Source: Bacteroidota bacterium (GTDB taxonomy: Bacteria > Bacteroidota > Rhodothermia > Rhodothermales > JAHQVL01). Taken from it: a stretch of DNA of 64,000 bases. Positions 8,823 through 18,390 of this stretch are shown one piece after another. The position numbers were made by a program, and so were the translations under genes. The stretch spans positions 1 to 64,000 of the forward strand of contig JBCCIM010000010.1 of assembly GCA_039111535.1 (NCBI GenBank), in the 5' to 3' direction. The first letter of the stretch is position 1; each line of letters opens with the position of its first letter. The notes below the pieces were generated by a model that worked only from the letters and a program-made list of their open reading frames with translations, searched no databases and was not told where the DNA came from.

Positions 8823-10802
8823 ATGCGAATTTGCTCGATTTTTCTGCTTATTGCTGCTTTGTGCTTTTGTGATATCGTGGACCTCGCCGCGCAGAGTCCG
8901 CATACGAGAAAACGCAACTATCTCACAACGCAGTTTGCTGAAGCTGATCTGCCAGCTTTAATCACCCCGTTGCAAGACTGGCAGCCTTATCCCCGCGCTG
9001 GCGATGCCGGCTGGCAGCAGGTACCTGATGCTGTGCGTGGCGCGCACATCGATGCTGCGGAGCAATTGCTTGGTACAAACTGGCCTGCTTTGCCAGCAAC
9101 AGTATTGCTTGAGTACGTCCGCACAGGCAACCGGAGTACCTATCAGAAGCTGGCGAATACGCGGCGGGAGAAATTGGCGAAGCTCGTTGTTGCTGAAGCC
9201 ATGGAAAACCGTGGCCGGTTTATGGATGATATTCTCAATGGCATCTGGGCCATCAGCGAGGAGACGTATTGGGGGGTGCCGGCACACCTGAGCCTGCAAA
9301 AGGCCGGCTCAGGACTGCCCGATGTAAATGAACCCACCGTTGACCTCTTTGCAGCTGAAACCGGAAGCCTTCTCGCATGGACAGATTACCTGCTCGGCGA
9401 TAAGCTGGATGACCTGTCTCCCTTGATTCGACAGCGGATCAGAAGCGAAGTGGATCGCCGTATTTTATCCCCGAATCTTGCAAGAGAAGACTTTTGGTGG
9501 ATGGGATTTGAAGGCGGACGAATCAACAACTGGAATCCCTGGATTAATTCCAATTGGCTTACCATGGTGCTCTTGCTTGAGGCAGATGAAGCACGCCGGC
9601 AGGCTGCTGTCTACAAAATTATGCGCAGCCTAGATCTGTTTATTAACTCCTATCCGCGAGATGGGGGCTGTGATGAGGGGCCAGGGTACTGGGGCAGGGC
9701 GGCGGGCTCTATGTTCGACACCCTGGAACTCCTGCATAGCGCGTCCGATGGCAAGATTAATATCTTTGACAAACCGCTTATAAGAGCGATGGGCTCGTAT
9801 ATCTACCTCGGCTACATCGCTGACGCGTATTTCATCAACTTTGCCGACGCCAGAGGCAAAATTAATGTTGAGCCGGCCCTCATTTATCGCTATGGGAAAA
9901 TGATTGAAGACGAGCGCATGACGGGCTTTGCTGCATTTGCCGCTGCGCAGCAAAACTTTGGCGCCGGCTTCATCCCCGGAGTGTTTGGCCACCTAAACCG
10001 ACAATTGCCGGCGTTCTTTGTGTTGGATGAACTTGCCGCAACTACACCGTTTGAGCCGCTCTTTGGTGATATCTGGCTTCCTGATATAGAGGTCGTGATG
10101 ACGCGGGAAAAACATGAGTCCCGTGAAGGTTTTTACCTGGCTGTAAAGGGGGGGCACAATGATGAAAGCCACAACCACAATGATATTGGCAGCTTCATGG
10201 TGTACCACAACGGACATCCTGTGTTTGTGGATGCCGGCGTAGGACAGTATACGGCAAAGACATTCAGCAGTGAGCGTTATGACATCTGGAGCATGCAGTC
10301 GGCCTACCACAATTTGCCCACCATCAATGGGGTAATGCAGGAGGCTGGTGCTGCGTTCAAGGCCCGGGATGTGGTGTTCAAAACGTTTGACGAACGGACC
10401 CGTTTTCAAGTAAACCTGCGTAAAGCATATCCAGATACTGCGCAATTAGATTACTGGTTGCGCACCTTTACCCTGATTCGCGATGAACACATTGTGCTGG
10501 ACGAAGAATACGTCCTCCGAGAATTTGTTGAGCCCTACAGCCTTTCTTTTATGACGCCGCGCCAGGTACGCAAGAAAAACGGCACCCTTACCCTCAGGGC
10601 GCAGGATGTAAAAGCTGCGCTACCCGCAGAGGATGTAACCCTGACGTACGATCCGGCGCAATTTGAGGTGGTGATTGAAGAGATACCGCTCGATGATGCC
10701 AGCATGCGGACAGTGTGGGGCCCACAACTAACCCGCATCTTGCTGGTGAGCAGGGCCGAAACGCTAACCGGTGAACACCAACTCTTTATCAAGGCTGATT
10801 GA
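8823..10802 (+). CDS. Heparinase II/III-family polysaccharide lyase, exported
   Basis: The 659-residue protein has an N-terminal signal peptide (ICSIFLLIAALCF) and the two-part layout of heparinase II/III proteins: an alpha-helical toroid in the first 370 residues (with motifs GRFMDDILNGIWAISEETYWG and DGGCDEGPGYWGRAAGSMFD, shortened here to their key Tyr, Trp and Glu residues) and a beta-sheet part with HNDESHNHNDIGSF (about 444-457) and the PVFVDAGVGQYT strand. The family cleaves acidic polysaccharides by beta-elimination and acts in the periplasm or outside. Whether the substrate is a glycosaminoglycan, alginate or ulvan-like glycan cannot be told. I use the ATG at 8823; a GTG is directly before it. 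An AAGGAGG at 8774-8780 is too far upstream to serve it. Confidence 0.88.
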   Translation: MRICSIFLLIAALCFCDIVDLAAQSPHTRKRNYLTTQFAEADLPALITPLQDWQPYPRAGDAGWQQVPDAVRGAHIDAAEQLLGTNWPALPATVLLEYVRTGNRSTYQKLANTRREKLAKLVVAEAMENRGRFMDDILNGIWAISEETYWGVPAHLSLQKAGSGLPDVNEPTVDLFAAETGSLLAWTDYLLGDKLDDLSPLIRQRIRSEVDRRILSPNLAREDFWWMGFEGGRINNWNPWINSNWLTMVLLLEADEARRQAAVYKIMRSLDLFINSYPRDGGCDEGPGYWGRAAGSMFDTLELLHSASDGKINIFDKPLIRAMGSYIYLGYIADAYFINFADARGKINVEPALIYRYGKMIEDERMTGFAAFAAAQQNFGAGFIPGVFGHLNRQLPAFFVLDELAATTPFEPLFGDIWLPDIEVVMTREKHESREGFYLAVKGGHNDESHNHNDIGSFMVYHNGHPVFVDAGVGQYTAKTFSSERYDIWSMQSAYHNLPTINGVMQEAGAAFKARDVVFKTFDERTRFQVNLRKAYPDTAQLDYWLRTFTLIRDEHIVLDEEYVLREFVEPYSLSFMTPRQVRKKNGTLTLRAQDVKAALPAEDVTLTYDPAQFEVVIEEIPLDDASMRTVWGPQLTRILLVSRAETLTGEHQLFIKAD

Positions 10803-11050
10803 GGCCCTGCAAGGGGGGATGGCGTATTAGATCGCCTGGCGGTGTATCTATGAAGCCGCCTGATATGGCTGCAGCAAGCACCGGATTTCCGGTAAGATAC
10901 GGCGTGGGCTAAAAATCCAGCCTGCAGTTGGTCCGCTTAACTTGCTATTCTATGAGCAGACTGCGAATTTAAATGAATTGCATGCGATCGTTCAGTTTTA
11001 CGCGTGTGCCATCTTGATTCGCGCAGCCTTTCAATCCACCATCGTCTGCC

Positions 11051-14000
11051 ATGCAAAACCGTGCGCCCAGGATGAAGCTACCCCTGACTGTTCTGCTACT
11101 GTTTGCTGTTGTGGCAAGTGGTGCTTTCCTGTTTGGGAAGTCTGGCGAACCGGAGCTTCCCGAGATTGTAGATTACAACGAGCACATCAAGCCCCTGCTA
11201 TCTGCAAATTGTTACGTATGCCATGGGCCCGATATCAGCTCTCGGGAAGCCGGACTACGCCTCGATTTACGCGATAGTGCAATGGTTGAACTAGAGGGTG
11301 GCGTGCGTGCCCTGGTGCCGGGCAATAGCAACGAAAGCGCCCTGATTCAGCGTGTTGTTGCCCACGATCCTGAAGAACGAATGCCGCCGCCTGAGCTCAA
11401 AAAAGTGCTATCGGATCACGAAGTGGGCCTGCTGCGAAAATGGATTGACCAGGGGGCGGCGTATAAACCGCATTGGGCACTCGTGCCTCCAGAAAAACAG
11501 CGCCCCCCTCGGGTACGTCGCAGTTGGGAAGTTGAGAATGAAATTGACCGGTTTGTGTTGGCCTCGTTGGAAGACAAGCGGCTCGCGCCGGCGCCAAAAG
11601 CCAGCAAAGAAACGCTAATTCGCCGGCTATCTTTTGTATTAACCGGACTCCCGCCCTCCCCGGAAGGTGTGCAGGCATTTCTTGAAGACGAATCGCCGGA
11701 TGCGTACGATCGCCTGGTTGATCGCCTGTTGGATTCCCCGCATTTTGGAGAGCGTTGGGCCCGGCATTGGATGGACCTTGTCCGGTATGCCAATACGCGC
11801 GGCCATGAGTTTGACTACCCCGTGATTGGTGCCAACACATACCGCGATTACCTGATCCGCGCTTTCAATACCGACTTGCCTTACGACGAACTGGTAAAAG
11901 AGCATCTGGCCGGCGATCTGCTAGAAAAACCGCGCGTGCACCCCGTTGACGGATTTAACGAATCTGCGATTGGCACTGTGTTCTACGGGCTTGGGGAAGG
12001 CAAACACAGTCCTGTTGATACACGCATCGAAGAAAGCGATCGCAACGATATCATTATCGATGTCACCTCGAAGACGTTTCAGGGGCTGACGGTTTCATGC
12101 GCAAAATGCCACGACCACAAATTCGACCCGATTCCAACGACAGATTATTATGCCCTCTACGGGATGATAAGAAGCTCGCGGTACGCTGTACGCGCGAACG
12201 TTACACCTGAAGTCATCGACCAGGCTACAGCGCTTTCCACATTGCATGACGCAGTGCGGCGAACCGTGGCTGATGTGTGGCGCGAACAACCGCTTGCTGA
12301 CGCCATTGCGGTCGAAGCCGTCAAAGAAGTGCTGACAGTACCGGATACGCCGGCCTTTGAAGTGTTGGGAGATTTTACTGCGGGGACTTACGATATGTGG
12401 CGTCCTCAAGGGCTCGCGTTTGAAAGCAAGCCGGTTGCCGGGATGCCTGTGTTTGAAGCTGGCGCATTGTCCGGCCTTGCACCACCATCCGTTTCCAGTG
12501 CTACCCGATCAAGCCGGCTCTTTGGTGCGTTGCGTTCTCCGGATTTTGAACTGAACCACAATTACATCACCGTTCGTGCTGCCGGCCATCAGGCCAGTAT
12601 TCGTGTTATTATGGATAATTTCCAGTTGATCCAGTATCCCATATATGGCGGATTGGAAGCAGCTGTTGATACAACCGTTTTGCAGGACTACGTGTTTGAT
12701 GTGAAGATGTGGAAAGGCAAGAAGGTGTACCTGGAAATGTTGCCGGGGAGCTATAAACGCCAGCATTTTGAAAAGGCTGATACCGCATACATTGAAGCAG
12801 TATATGCGGTGGCACACGATGAAGAATCTCCCGCTTTGCATGCGTTGATCAATACAACGGAGGTTGTTTCGTCAGAGCATATCCGCGCCACCATCAGCAA
12901 CTGGGAGGCGGGCAGTGCAGACGAGGACAATGTGGCATTACTCAACGGATTACTACAGCAGGGTACACTCCCCCGGGTGCATGCAGATACCACGCCGCTG
13001 CTGGCTGATCTGCGTGCCGACATTGCAGCCGCAAAAACGGCACTGCCGGCTTCAAACATTTATATGGGTGTGATTGACGGCGATGGCGCGGATCATCCTG
13101 TGTTTATCCGTGGAGCAGTCGCTTCTCCCAGTGAAACGCTGGTTGCCCGGCGAAGCCTCACGCTCCTCGATAGTTTGCAAACGCCATACGATACCGATGG
13201 CAGCGGCCGGCTACATTTTGCTGAGTCCTTGCTGGCACCCGATAACCCCCTCACCTCCCGCGTGATGGTAAACCGCCTCTGGCACTACGTGTTTGGAAAA
13301 GGCATCGTAGAGACCGTTGACAATTTTGGTGTCCAGGGTAAATACCCCTCACATCCTGCGCTATTGGATAATCTGGCGATTCAGTTTATGCAAGAAGGCT
13401 GGTCGATCAAACAAATGCTCCGACACATGGTGCGGTCCAATACATTCCAGCGCGCAACGGTAGCTTCGTCCAAATCCCAGGAAATAGACCCCGAAAATAT
13501 ATACCTGCAGCACTACCCTGTGCGGCGGATAGAGGCAGAGGCCATTCGAGACGCTATGCTAGTTGCTTCAGGTCGATTTAATCCAGAGATGTTTGGTGAA
13601 GATATTCCCGTTCATCTCACCGAATTTATGGAAGGTCGGGGGCGGCCGGCTGCTTCAGGGCCGCTTGATGGTGATGGACGGCGTAGCATCTACCTGTCTG
13701 TTCGCCGCAACTTCCTCCAGCCGTTTATGCTTGTGTTCGATATGCCCATTCCGTTCACTTCGTTTGGGAAACGCAATACGAGTAATGTGCCGGCGCAATC
13801 GCTCACCCTGCTAAACGATCCTTTTGTATATGATCAGGCCGGGCACTGGGCCAGAGAAATTATTGCGCTAAAAGACCTGGACACAGCGCAGCGAATACGG
13901 TTGATTTATCAACGCGCGTTTGCGCGGGTGCCCACACCTGAGGAAGTTGAAAACGCCCTTGCTTTCCTCCAGGCACAGGCGCGCACCTACGCGTTAGACG

Positions 14001-14101
14001 CAGGGATGATAGATGCTGAAAGTACGCTGAACGATGAACGGTTGTGGCAGGACTTCTGCCATACCATTTTCAATATGAAAGAATTTATTCACCTGGTTTA
14101 G
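11051..14101 (+). CDS. Planctomycete-type cytochrome with DUF1549 and DUF1553 (PSCyt1-PSCyt2-PSD1)
   Basis: The 1016-residue protein carries an N-terminal membrane/signal segment (LPLTVLLLFAVVASGAFLF), then a c-type haem motif C54-YV-C57-H58 (PSCyt1 domain), a DUF1549 region (EIDRFVLASLEDKRLAPAP; RWARHWMDLVRYA) with a second CxxCH at residues 350-354 (C350-AK-C353-H354), a beta-rich insert, and a C-terminal DUF1553/PSD1 region (NPLTSRVMVNRLWHYVFGKG; RIEAEAIRDAML; NVPAQSLTLLNDPFV). These proteins are periplasmic, almost always beside a DUF1501 gene, and are thought to work in redox-linked degradation of complex substrates; the reaction is unknown. The DUF1501 gene follows after 22 nt. An alternative ATG lies seven codons in. 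Confidence 0.93.
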   Translation: MQNRAPRMKLPLTVLLLFAVVASGAFLFGKSGEPELPEIVDYNEHIKPLLSANCYVCHGPDISSREAGLRLDLRDSAMVELEGGVRALVPGNSNESALIQRVVAHDPEERMPPPELKKVLSDHEVGLLRKWIDQGAAYKPHWALVPPEKQRPPRVRRSWEVENEIDRFVLASLEDKRLAPAPKASKETLIRRLSFVLTGLPPSPEGVQAFLEDESPDAYDRLVDRLLDSPHFGERWARHWMDLVRYANTRGHEFDYPVIGANTYRDYLIRAFNTDLPYDELVKEHLAGDLLEKPRVHPVDGFNESAIGTVFYGLGEGKHSPVDTRIEESDRNDIIIDVTSKTFQGLTVSCAKCHDHKFDPIPTTDYYALYGMIRSSRYAVRANVTPEVIDQATALSTLHDAVRRTVADVWREQPLADAIAVEAVKEVLTVPDTPAFEVLGDFTAGTYDMWRPQGLAFESKPVAGMPVFEAGALSGLAPPSVSSATRSSRLFGALRSPDFELNHNYITVRAAGHQASIRVIMDNFQLIQYPIYGGLEAAVDTTVLQDYVFDVKMWKGKKVYLEMLPGSYKRQHFEKADTAYIEAVYAVAHDEESPALHALINTTEVVSSEHIRATISNWEAGSADEDNVALLNGLLQQGTLPRVHADTTPLLADLRADIAAAKTALPASNIYMGVIDGDGADHPVFIRGAVASPSETLVARRSLTLLDSLQTPYDTDGSGRLHFAESLLAPDNPLTSRVMVNRLWHYVFGKGIVETVDNFGVQGKYPSHPALLDNLAIQFMQEGWSIKQMLRHMVRSNTFQRATVASSKSQEIDPENIYLQHYPVRRIEAEAIRDAMLVASGRFNPEMFGEDIPVHLTEFMEGRGRPAASGPLDGDGRRSIYLSVRRNFLQPFMLVFDMPIPFTSFGKRNTSNVPAQSLTLLNDPFVYDQAGHWAREIIALKDLDTAQRIRLIYQRAFARVPTPEEVENALAFLQAQARTYALDAGMIDAESTLNDERLWQDFCHTIFNMKEFIHLV

Positions 14102-14123
14102 CCGGCCCTTTGCGGGAAAAGAC

Positions 14124-15584
14124 ATGTCAAACAACCATCATTTAACCTGCCGGATGACGCGGCGTGAAATGTTGACCCTGTGTCGCAATGGGTTTGGCTC
14201 AATGGCGTTAATGGGTTTGATGGGCAGCACGGCAATGGGATGCCGGCCCGAAGACGCAATCAGGCAAATGGCAGGCGCTGAGATGCCAATGGCGCCGAAA
14301 CTTGCGAACTTCGCGCCGCAGGCACGTAGCGTTATTTTTCTCTATATGGATGGTGGGGTTTCCCAGGTTGATTCATTTGACCCGAAACCGCGGCTCGATC
14401 GTGAGCATGGTGAAAATCCGTATGATAAATTTAAAGTCGACAACACGCAGTTTAACAACGTCGGCAAACTGTTGAAGAGCCCATGGTCTTTTAATCGATA
14501 TGGCGAAAGTGGCATGTCCGTCAGTTCGCTCTTCCCACATATCGCCACGTGTGTAGACGACCTTGCACTGATCCGCTCTATGGTGTCCAGCTTCCCGGAG
14601 CATACCAACGCCAACTACTTTTTGCATACGGGTATAGGCATTCAGGGCCGGCCAAGTATGGGCGCCTGGATGACGTATGGATTGGGGACTGAAAACCAGG
14701 ACTTGCCGGGATATGTAGTGCTTGATGGCGGTCTTATTCCACCCGGGGGGCTCGATAACTTTAACAGCGGTTTCCTGCCGGCATCGTTTCAGGGATCGAT
14801 TTTGCGGGCAAAAGACCAGCCGCTGTCCAATATCCTGCCATTGGAGGCAGATCCGACCCAGCAGTCCAACAAGCTGGCCCTGATGAAGCGCATGGACAAG
14901 ACCCTGATGGGACAGTTGGGGCAAGCGGATCAGGTTGAGGCATCGATAGCAAACTATGAGCTTGCGTTTCGCATGCAAGCCTCTGTACCAGAACTGGCAG
15001 ACCTGAGCAGTGAAACGGCTGCTACGAAAAAGTTATATGGATTTGATGCGCCGTATGAGCATACGCGCGGTTACGCTGCGCAATGTTTGCTGGCGCGCCG
15101 GCTCGTTGAGCGCGGGGTGCGGTTTATCGAGTTAACGTGTCCGAATGTCGGGTATGATCGCTGGGATCAGCATGCTCAACTCAAAAAAGGGCATGAACTC
15201 AACGCATTGGCAGTCGATCAGCCCATTGCCGGGCTAATCAAAGACCTGAAATCTCGCGGCCTGTTTGATCAAACACTCATTGTGTGGGAAGGAGAATTTG
15301 GGCGTACCCCTTTTGCACAAGGTACTGATGGCCGCGATCATAATCCTTCTGCATTCAGCGTGTGGCTTGCCGGCGCAGGCATAAAAGGCGGGATGATTTA
15401 TGGGGCGACAGATGAATACGGATATCGCGTTGTCGAAAATCCTACAACCATCCACGACTTGCATGCAACCATGTTACACCTCCTCGGCGTGGATCATCAG
15501 AATCTGACGTACCACTTCAGCGGCAGGGATATTCGACTTACCGACGTACACGGACACGTCATTCAGCCGATTCTGAAAACCTGA
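14124..15584 (+). CDS. DUF1501 protein (sulfatase-fold), partner of the PSD1 cytochrome
   Basis: A 486-residue protein with an N-terminal export segment containing Thr-Arg-Arg (MTRREML) followed by a hydrophobic stretch ending in MGC, consistent with a Tat signal and possible lipid attachment. The body shows DUF1501 hallmarks: SVIFLYMDGGVSQVDSFDPKP, HTNANYFLHTGIG, GYAAQCLLARRLVERGVRFIE, WDQH, LIVWEGEFGRTPFAQ, DGRDHNPSAFS. The fold is that of alkaline phosphatases/sulfatases, but activity is undefined. It is translated 22 nt after the cytochrome gene and must be its functional partner. Its stop codon is one base away from the stop of the convergent TPR gene. Confidence 0.92.
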   Translation: MSNNHHLTCRMTRREMLTLCRNGFGSMALMGLMGSTAMGCRPEDAIRQMAGAEMPMAPKLANFAPQARSVIFLYMDGGVSQVDSFDPKPRLDREHGENPYDKFKVDNTQFNNVGKLLKSPWSFNRYGESGMSVSSLFPHIATCVDDLALIRSMVSSFPEHTNANYFLHTGIGIQGRPSMGAWMTYGLGTENQDLPGYVVLDGGLIPPGGLDNFNSGFLPASFQGSILRAKDQPLSNILPLEADPTQQSNKLALMKRMDKTLMGQLGQADQVEASIANYELAFRMQASVPELADLSSETAATKKLYGFDAPYEHTRGYAAQCLLARRLVERGVRFIELTCPNVGYDRWDQHAQLKKGHELNALAVDQPIAGLIKDLKSRGLFDQTLIVWEGEFGRTPFAQGTDGRDHNPSAFSVWLAGAGIKGGMIYGATDEYGYRVVENPTTIHDLHATMLHLLGVDHQNLTYHFSGRDIRLTDVHGHVIQPILKT

Positions 15585-15585
15585 G

Positions 15586-16173
15586 TTATTGGCCCGGTGG
15601 GCCTGGTGCTGGCGGGAAGACATTGGATGTACTGGATCGGCCACTGCTCATAATCGCCACAGCAGTTACAGCAAATAGCCCGCTTCCTCCTATCAGCAAC
15701 CAGCGCCTGTTGTTGAGTTTGCGCTCTTCTGCGATGGGTGGCGCCGGCACAAGCTGTAGGTCCAACACCTCTTCATCGCTGTTGATTTCCTGGATGTCAG
15801 CTGCAAAGGCAAGAAACGGCGGCGGTAATGCTTCGGCCATTTCATAGGCCGGCTTCAACTGGTACAACTTTGTCAAGGCATCTGCTGCCTCTGCTCGCTG
15901 CTGGTCTGCAAAATAGACACGCGACAACAACAAATAGATCTCTGCTTTCTCAGCATCCAGCAATAGCCCCGGATCTTCTTCTTCAGCCTTGAGGCATGCA
16001 TTAAGTGTTTCGATGGCTTCGTCGAACACTGCATTGAAAAACAGATGTTCAGCTGCTGCGGTAACCTGTTCACAAACCTCTGTTGTTTGCTGTGCTGCAA
16101 CAGGCTGGCTCAGCATCAAAATGCAGATTGGGAGCAGAAAACGGATTTTTAGTTGGATGCGGGGAAGGGGCAT
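15586..16173 (-). CDS. TPR-containing exported or membrane-anchored protein
   Basis: A 195-residue protein with an N-terminal signal peptide (FLLPICILMLSQPVAAQ), two or three helical TPR-like repeats (AAEHLFFNAVFDEAIETLNACL; AEIYLLLSRVYFADQQRAEAADAL; LKPAYEMA), a long acidic linker, and a second hydrophobic helix (WLLIGGSGLFAVTAVAIM) before a Ser/Pro-rich tail. It is last in a three-gene unit: its ATG is one base after the stop of the pseudokinase gene, so translation is probably coupled. A TPR scaffold working with the kinase-like protein is a reasonable inference; no named family is recognised. Confidence 0.8.
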   Translation of the reverse strand: MPLPRIQLKIRFLLPICILMLSQPVAAQQTTEVCEQVTAAAEHLFFNAVFDEAIETLNACLKAEEEDPGLLLDAEKAEIYLLLSRVYFADQQRAEAADALTKLYQLKPAYEMAEALPPPFLAFAADIQEINSDEEVLDLQLVPAPPIAEERKLNNRRWLLIGGSGLFAVTAVAIMSSGRSSTSNVFPPAPGPPGQ

Positions 16174-16174
16174 C

Positions 16175-18361
16175 TTATTTCCTCTGGAGTTGGAGCTTTA
16201 TAGGTTCTGGTTCTGCGCTGTTGCGCTCGATGAGGCGTGTGATCTGTATGGGCTCATATCCTTCAGCCCTTACCTCAATGGTATGTTTTCCGAGGGGAAG
16301 TTCTATAGTGACGGGAGTAGTTTGCCGTGTATTGTGGCCGTTGATAAAGACCTCGCCGGCCAGTGTTTGCCTGTTGTCATCGTATGCAGCTATGCGAAAC
16401 GCAGCCCGTGCTGTAAAATCAACATCAAAGCTAAGTGGAGCAGCCGCCCCGCGCTCAAGCGCTTGCTCCCACACGCCAAACGAAGGATGTTCAATCGAGA
16501 GGGTGTAGTTCTCTGGTGCGATAAACAGGGTGTCCGTCCCTGATACGCGTTCAGCTACCAGTTCTCCATCCAGGTATACATTGCCCCAGGGGAAAACATT
16601 AAGGATGAGGGGACGATTTTCTGGCAGAAGGTCAAAAAACAGCTCAGTTATCCTGTCGTTCGCCAAATCAATCTGTTCGCGAATAGATTTGTGCCCCGGC
16701 AGGGATAACACAATGTCTACTTGCTCGCTGGTGATGTTCGACAACTGGAAAGGTGTTGTCCCCATTGCTTTGCCTTCAATAGACACCATCGCGCCACCAG
16801 GTTCACTCGTCAGAATCAGGGTACGCCGCGTTGCTGTTGCATCCGCTAATGCCTGCCTGGATGGGCCGCTAGTCACTGGTTCGGTTACGGGTGTTTCTTC
16901 CGCAGTTTCTTCCTGGATCAGTGCAGCTACGGTTGTGGCTTGAAACGGAAGCTGTGTACTGGCTGCTGGTGGCGCTGACTCGGGCGCCTTGTCCTCAACA
17001 ACTTGTGGCTCTTCTGCTGGCGCAACTTCTTCCGGTGTGATTACACGCTCAGCTGTGTTTATGGAAACAGTTGCCTGCTCTTTTGTTAAGGGTGTTGCTT
17101 CAGCTGGAGCCGCCATGGCTTGGGCCGTTTGTTCGAGCACTTCAGCCGGCGTATTTTCTTCAATATCTTGTGTTGTGCCGCCAGCTGGTGAATTGCCGGC
17201 ATTCGCGCTGTCTGGCGTTGATTCAGTTGCGCTGGTTGCCGCGTCTTCAGTGAGCGGGCGCGTTGTTGCGGGCACAGCAGCAGCAGCTTCATTAAGTGGA
17301 CCGGCTGTACGCACCGGGCGCTCTTGTTGAGGTACTGCAGCCGGGTTGAGGGCTTCAAAAGGATTCTGTTTCTGCAGCATCGGCTTGTAGTAGTAGCCGG
17401 CACCCAGCAAGGCCGCGAGGCCTGTCAAAATCAGGACGGTGGCTGGTGACAACCGAAATCGGCGGCGTTTGTGCTGCACGCGTTTGTGATAGACCACATT
17501 GGGCTTTGCTGCTGCCGGTGTCAATTCCTCCAGCGCTTCAAGCATTGCCTCTGCATTGTTGAAACGATGAATGGCGTGGTGCTCGGTTGCTTTCTGTATT
17601 ATTTCTGAGAACTGCTCCGGGACGCCCTTGTTGTGTTGCTTGATAGGCTGGGCCAGCGCTTTGGTCAGATTTTCTTCAACAAAGTAATTGGATTCACTTT
17701 GCCCGCGCGGTGAATGGCCGGTCAGCATTTCATAGCCGAGCAATCCTACTGCATAAATGTCGGAGGCCGCATTTGGGATAATCAAATCCTCCTTTGCCGA
17801 CTCGGGCGCGAGGTAAGGATTTGCATTGTCGCTGACGCTGCTGTCGTCAGACAGCAAACTGTGTTTACGGATAATGAGCTGCACGCCCATGTCTGTTAGT
17901 TTTGCCGTATTGCCGCGTGCGATGACAACATTTTGAGGTGTGGGTACACATTGCATGAAGCCGGCTTCGTGTGCGGCTCCGAGCCCATGTAGCATGTGTT
18001 TCAGAAAACGCAGTACATGTTGCCAATTGATGCCCTGCTTTTGCTGAAGGTACATATCAAGCCGGGTCCCTTCAACGTATTCTTTGACCAGCATACAGCC
18101 ATCCTGGCCGTTTTTAAGGGTAATGACCTGCTGCAGATTGACATGGTTGAGTCGGCTCGCCTGAAAGGCATAGTCTTCCAGCGCCTCAACCATCTGGGGG
18201 TTTTGTGAGACAGCAGTATCAAATACCAGCGCAGAAACCTGTTTGCCAGATGCCTCCTCTGTTGCCTTGTACGTTGTCCAGGCAGCATGTTTGCCCTCTA
18301 TCTCTAACAGCTTGTAGCCATAGAGGGTGGATTCGTGTGTGTGGTGTTCTTGTGGATTCAT
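16175..18361 (-). CDS. Membrane pseudokinase with C-terminal PEGA domains
   Basis: A 728-residue protein. Residues about 13-280 follow the bacterial Ser/Thr kinase pattern (LVKEYVEG hinge, HGLGAAHEAG, LAPES at 184-188, SDIYAVGLLGYEMLTG), but key residues are gone: the Gly-rich loop reads EGKHAAW, the VAIK lysine region is VSALV (42-46, no Lys), and the HRDxKPxN loop reads QCVPTPQN (137-144), with Val in place of the catalytic Asp. The metal-binding Asp of DFG survives as D157-M-G. A transmembrane helix (305-325), a long Ala/Pro/Glu-rich spacer and at least two PEGA-like domains (SEPGGAMVSIEGKAMGTTPF; VFINGHNTRQTTPVTI) follow. It therefore looks like a signal-binding pseudokinase with an external surface-layer-type region. 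ATG 18361 is preferred over GTG 18427, which overlaps the previous gene. Confidence 0.87.
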   Translation of the reverse strand: MNPQEHHTHESTLYGYKLLEIEGKHAAWTTYKATEEASGKQVSALVFDTAVSQNPQMVEALEDYAFQASRLNHVNLQQVITLKNGQDGCMLVKEYVEGTRLDMYLQQKQGINWQHVLRFLKHMLHGLGAAHEAGFMQCVPTPQNVVIARGNTAKLTDMGVQLIIRKHSLLSDDSSVSDNANPYLAPESAKEDLIIPNAASDIYAVGLLGYEMLTGHSPRGQSESNYFVEENLTKALAQPIKQHNKGVPEQFSEIIQKATEHHAIHRFNNAEAMLEALEELTPAAAKPNVVYHKRVQHKRRRFRLSPATVLILTGLAALLGAGYYYKPMLQKQNPFEALNPAAVPQQERPVRTAGPLNEAAAAVPATTRPLTEDAATSATESTPDSANAGNSPAGGTTQDIEENTPAEVLEQTAQAMAAPAEATPLTKEQATVSINTAERVITPEEVAPAEEPQVVEDKAPESAPPAASTQLPFQATTVAALIQEETAEETPVTEPVTSGPSRQALADATATRRTLILTSEPGGAMVSIEGKAMGTTPFQLSNITSEQVDIVLSLPGHKSIREQIDLANDRITELFFDLLPENRPLILNVFPWGNVYLDGELVAERVSGTDTLFIAPENYTLSIEHPSFGVWEQALERGAAAPLSFDVDFTARAAFRIAAYDDNRQTLAGEVFINGHNTRQTTPVTIELPLGKHTIEVRAEGYEPIQITRLIERNSAEPEPIKLQLQRK

Positions 18362-18390
18362 GCGATGACGGTGCACCTGGGTAAGCGAAA

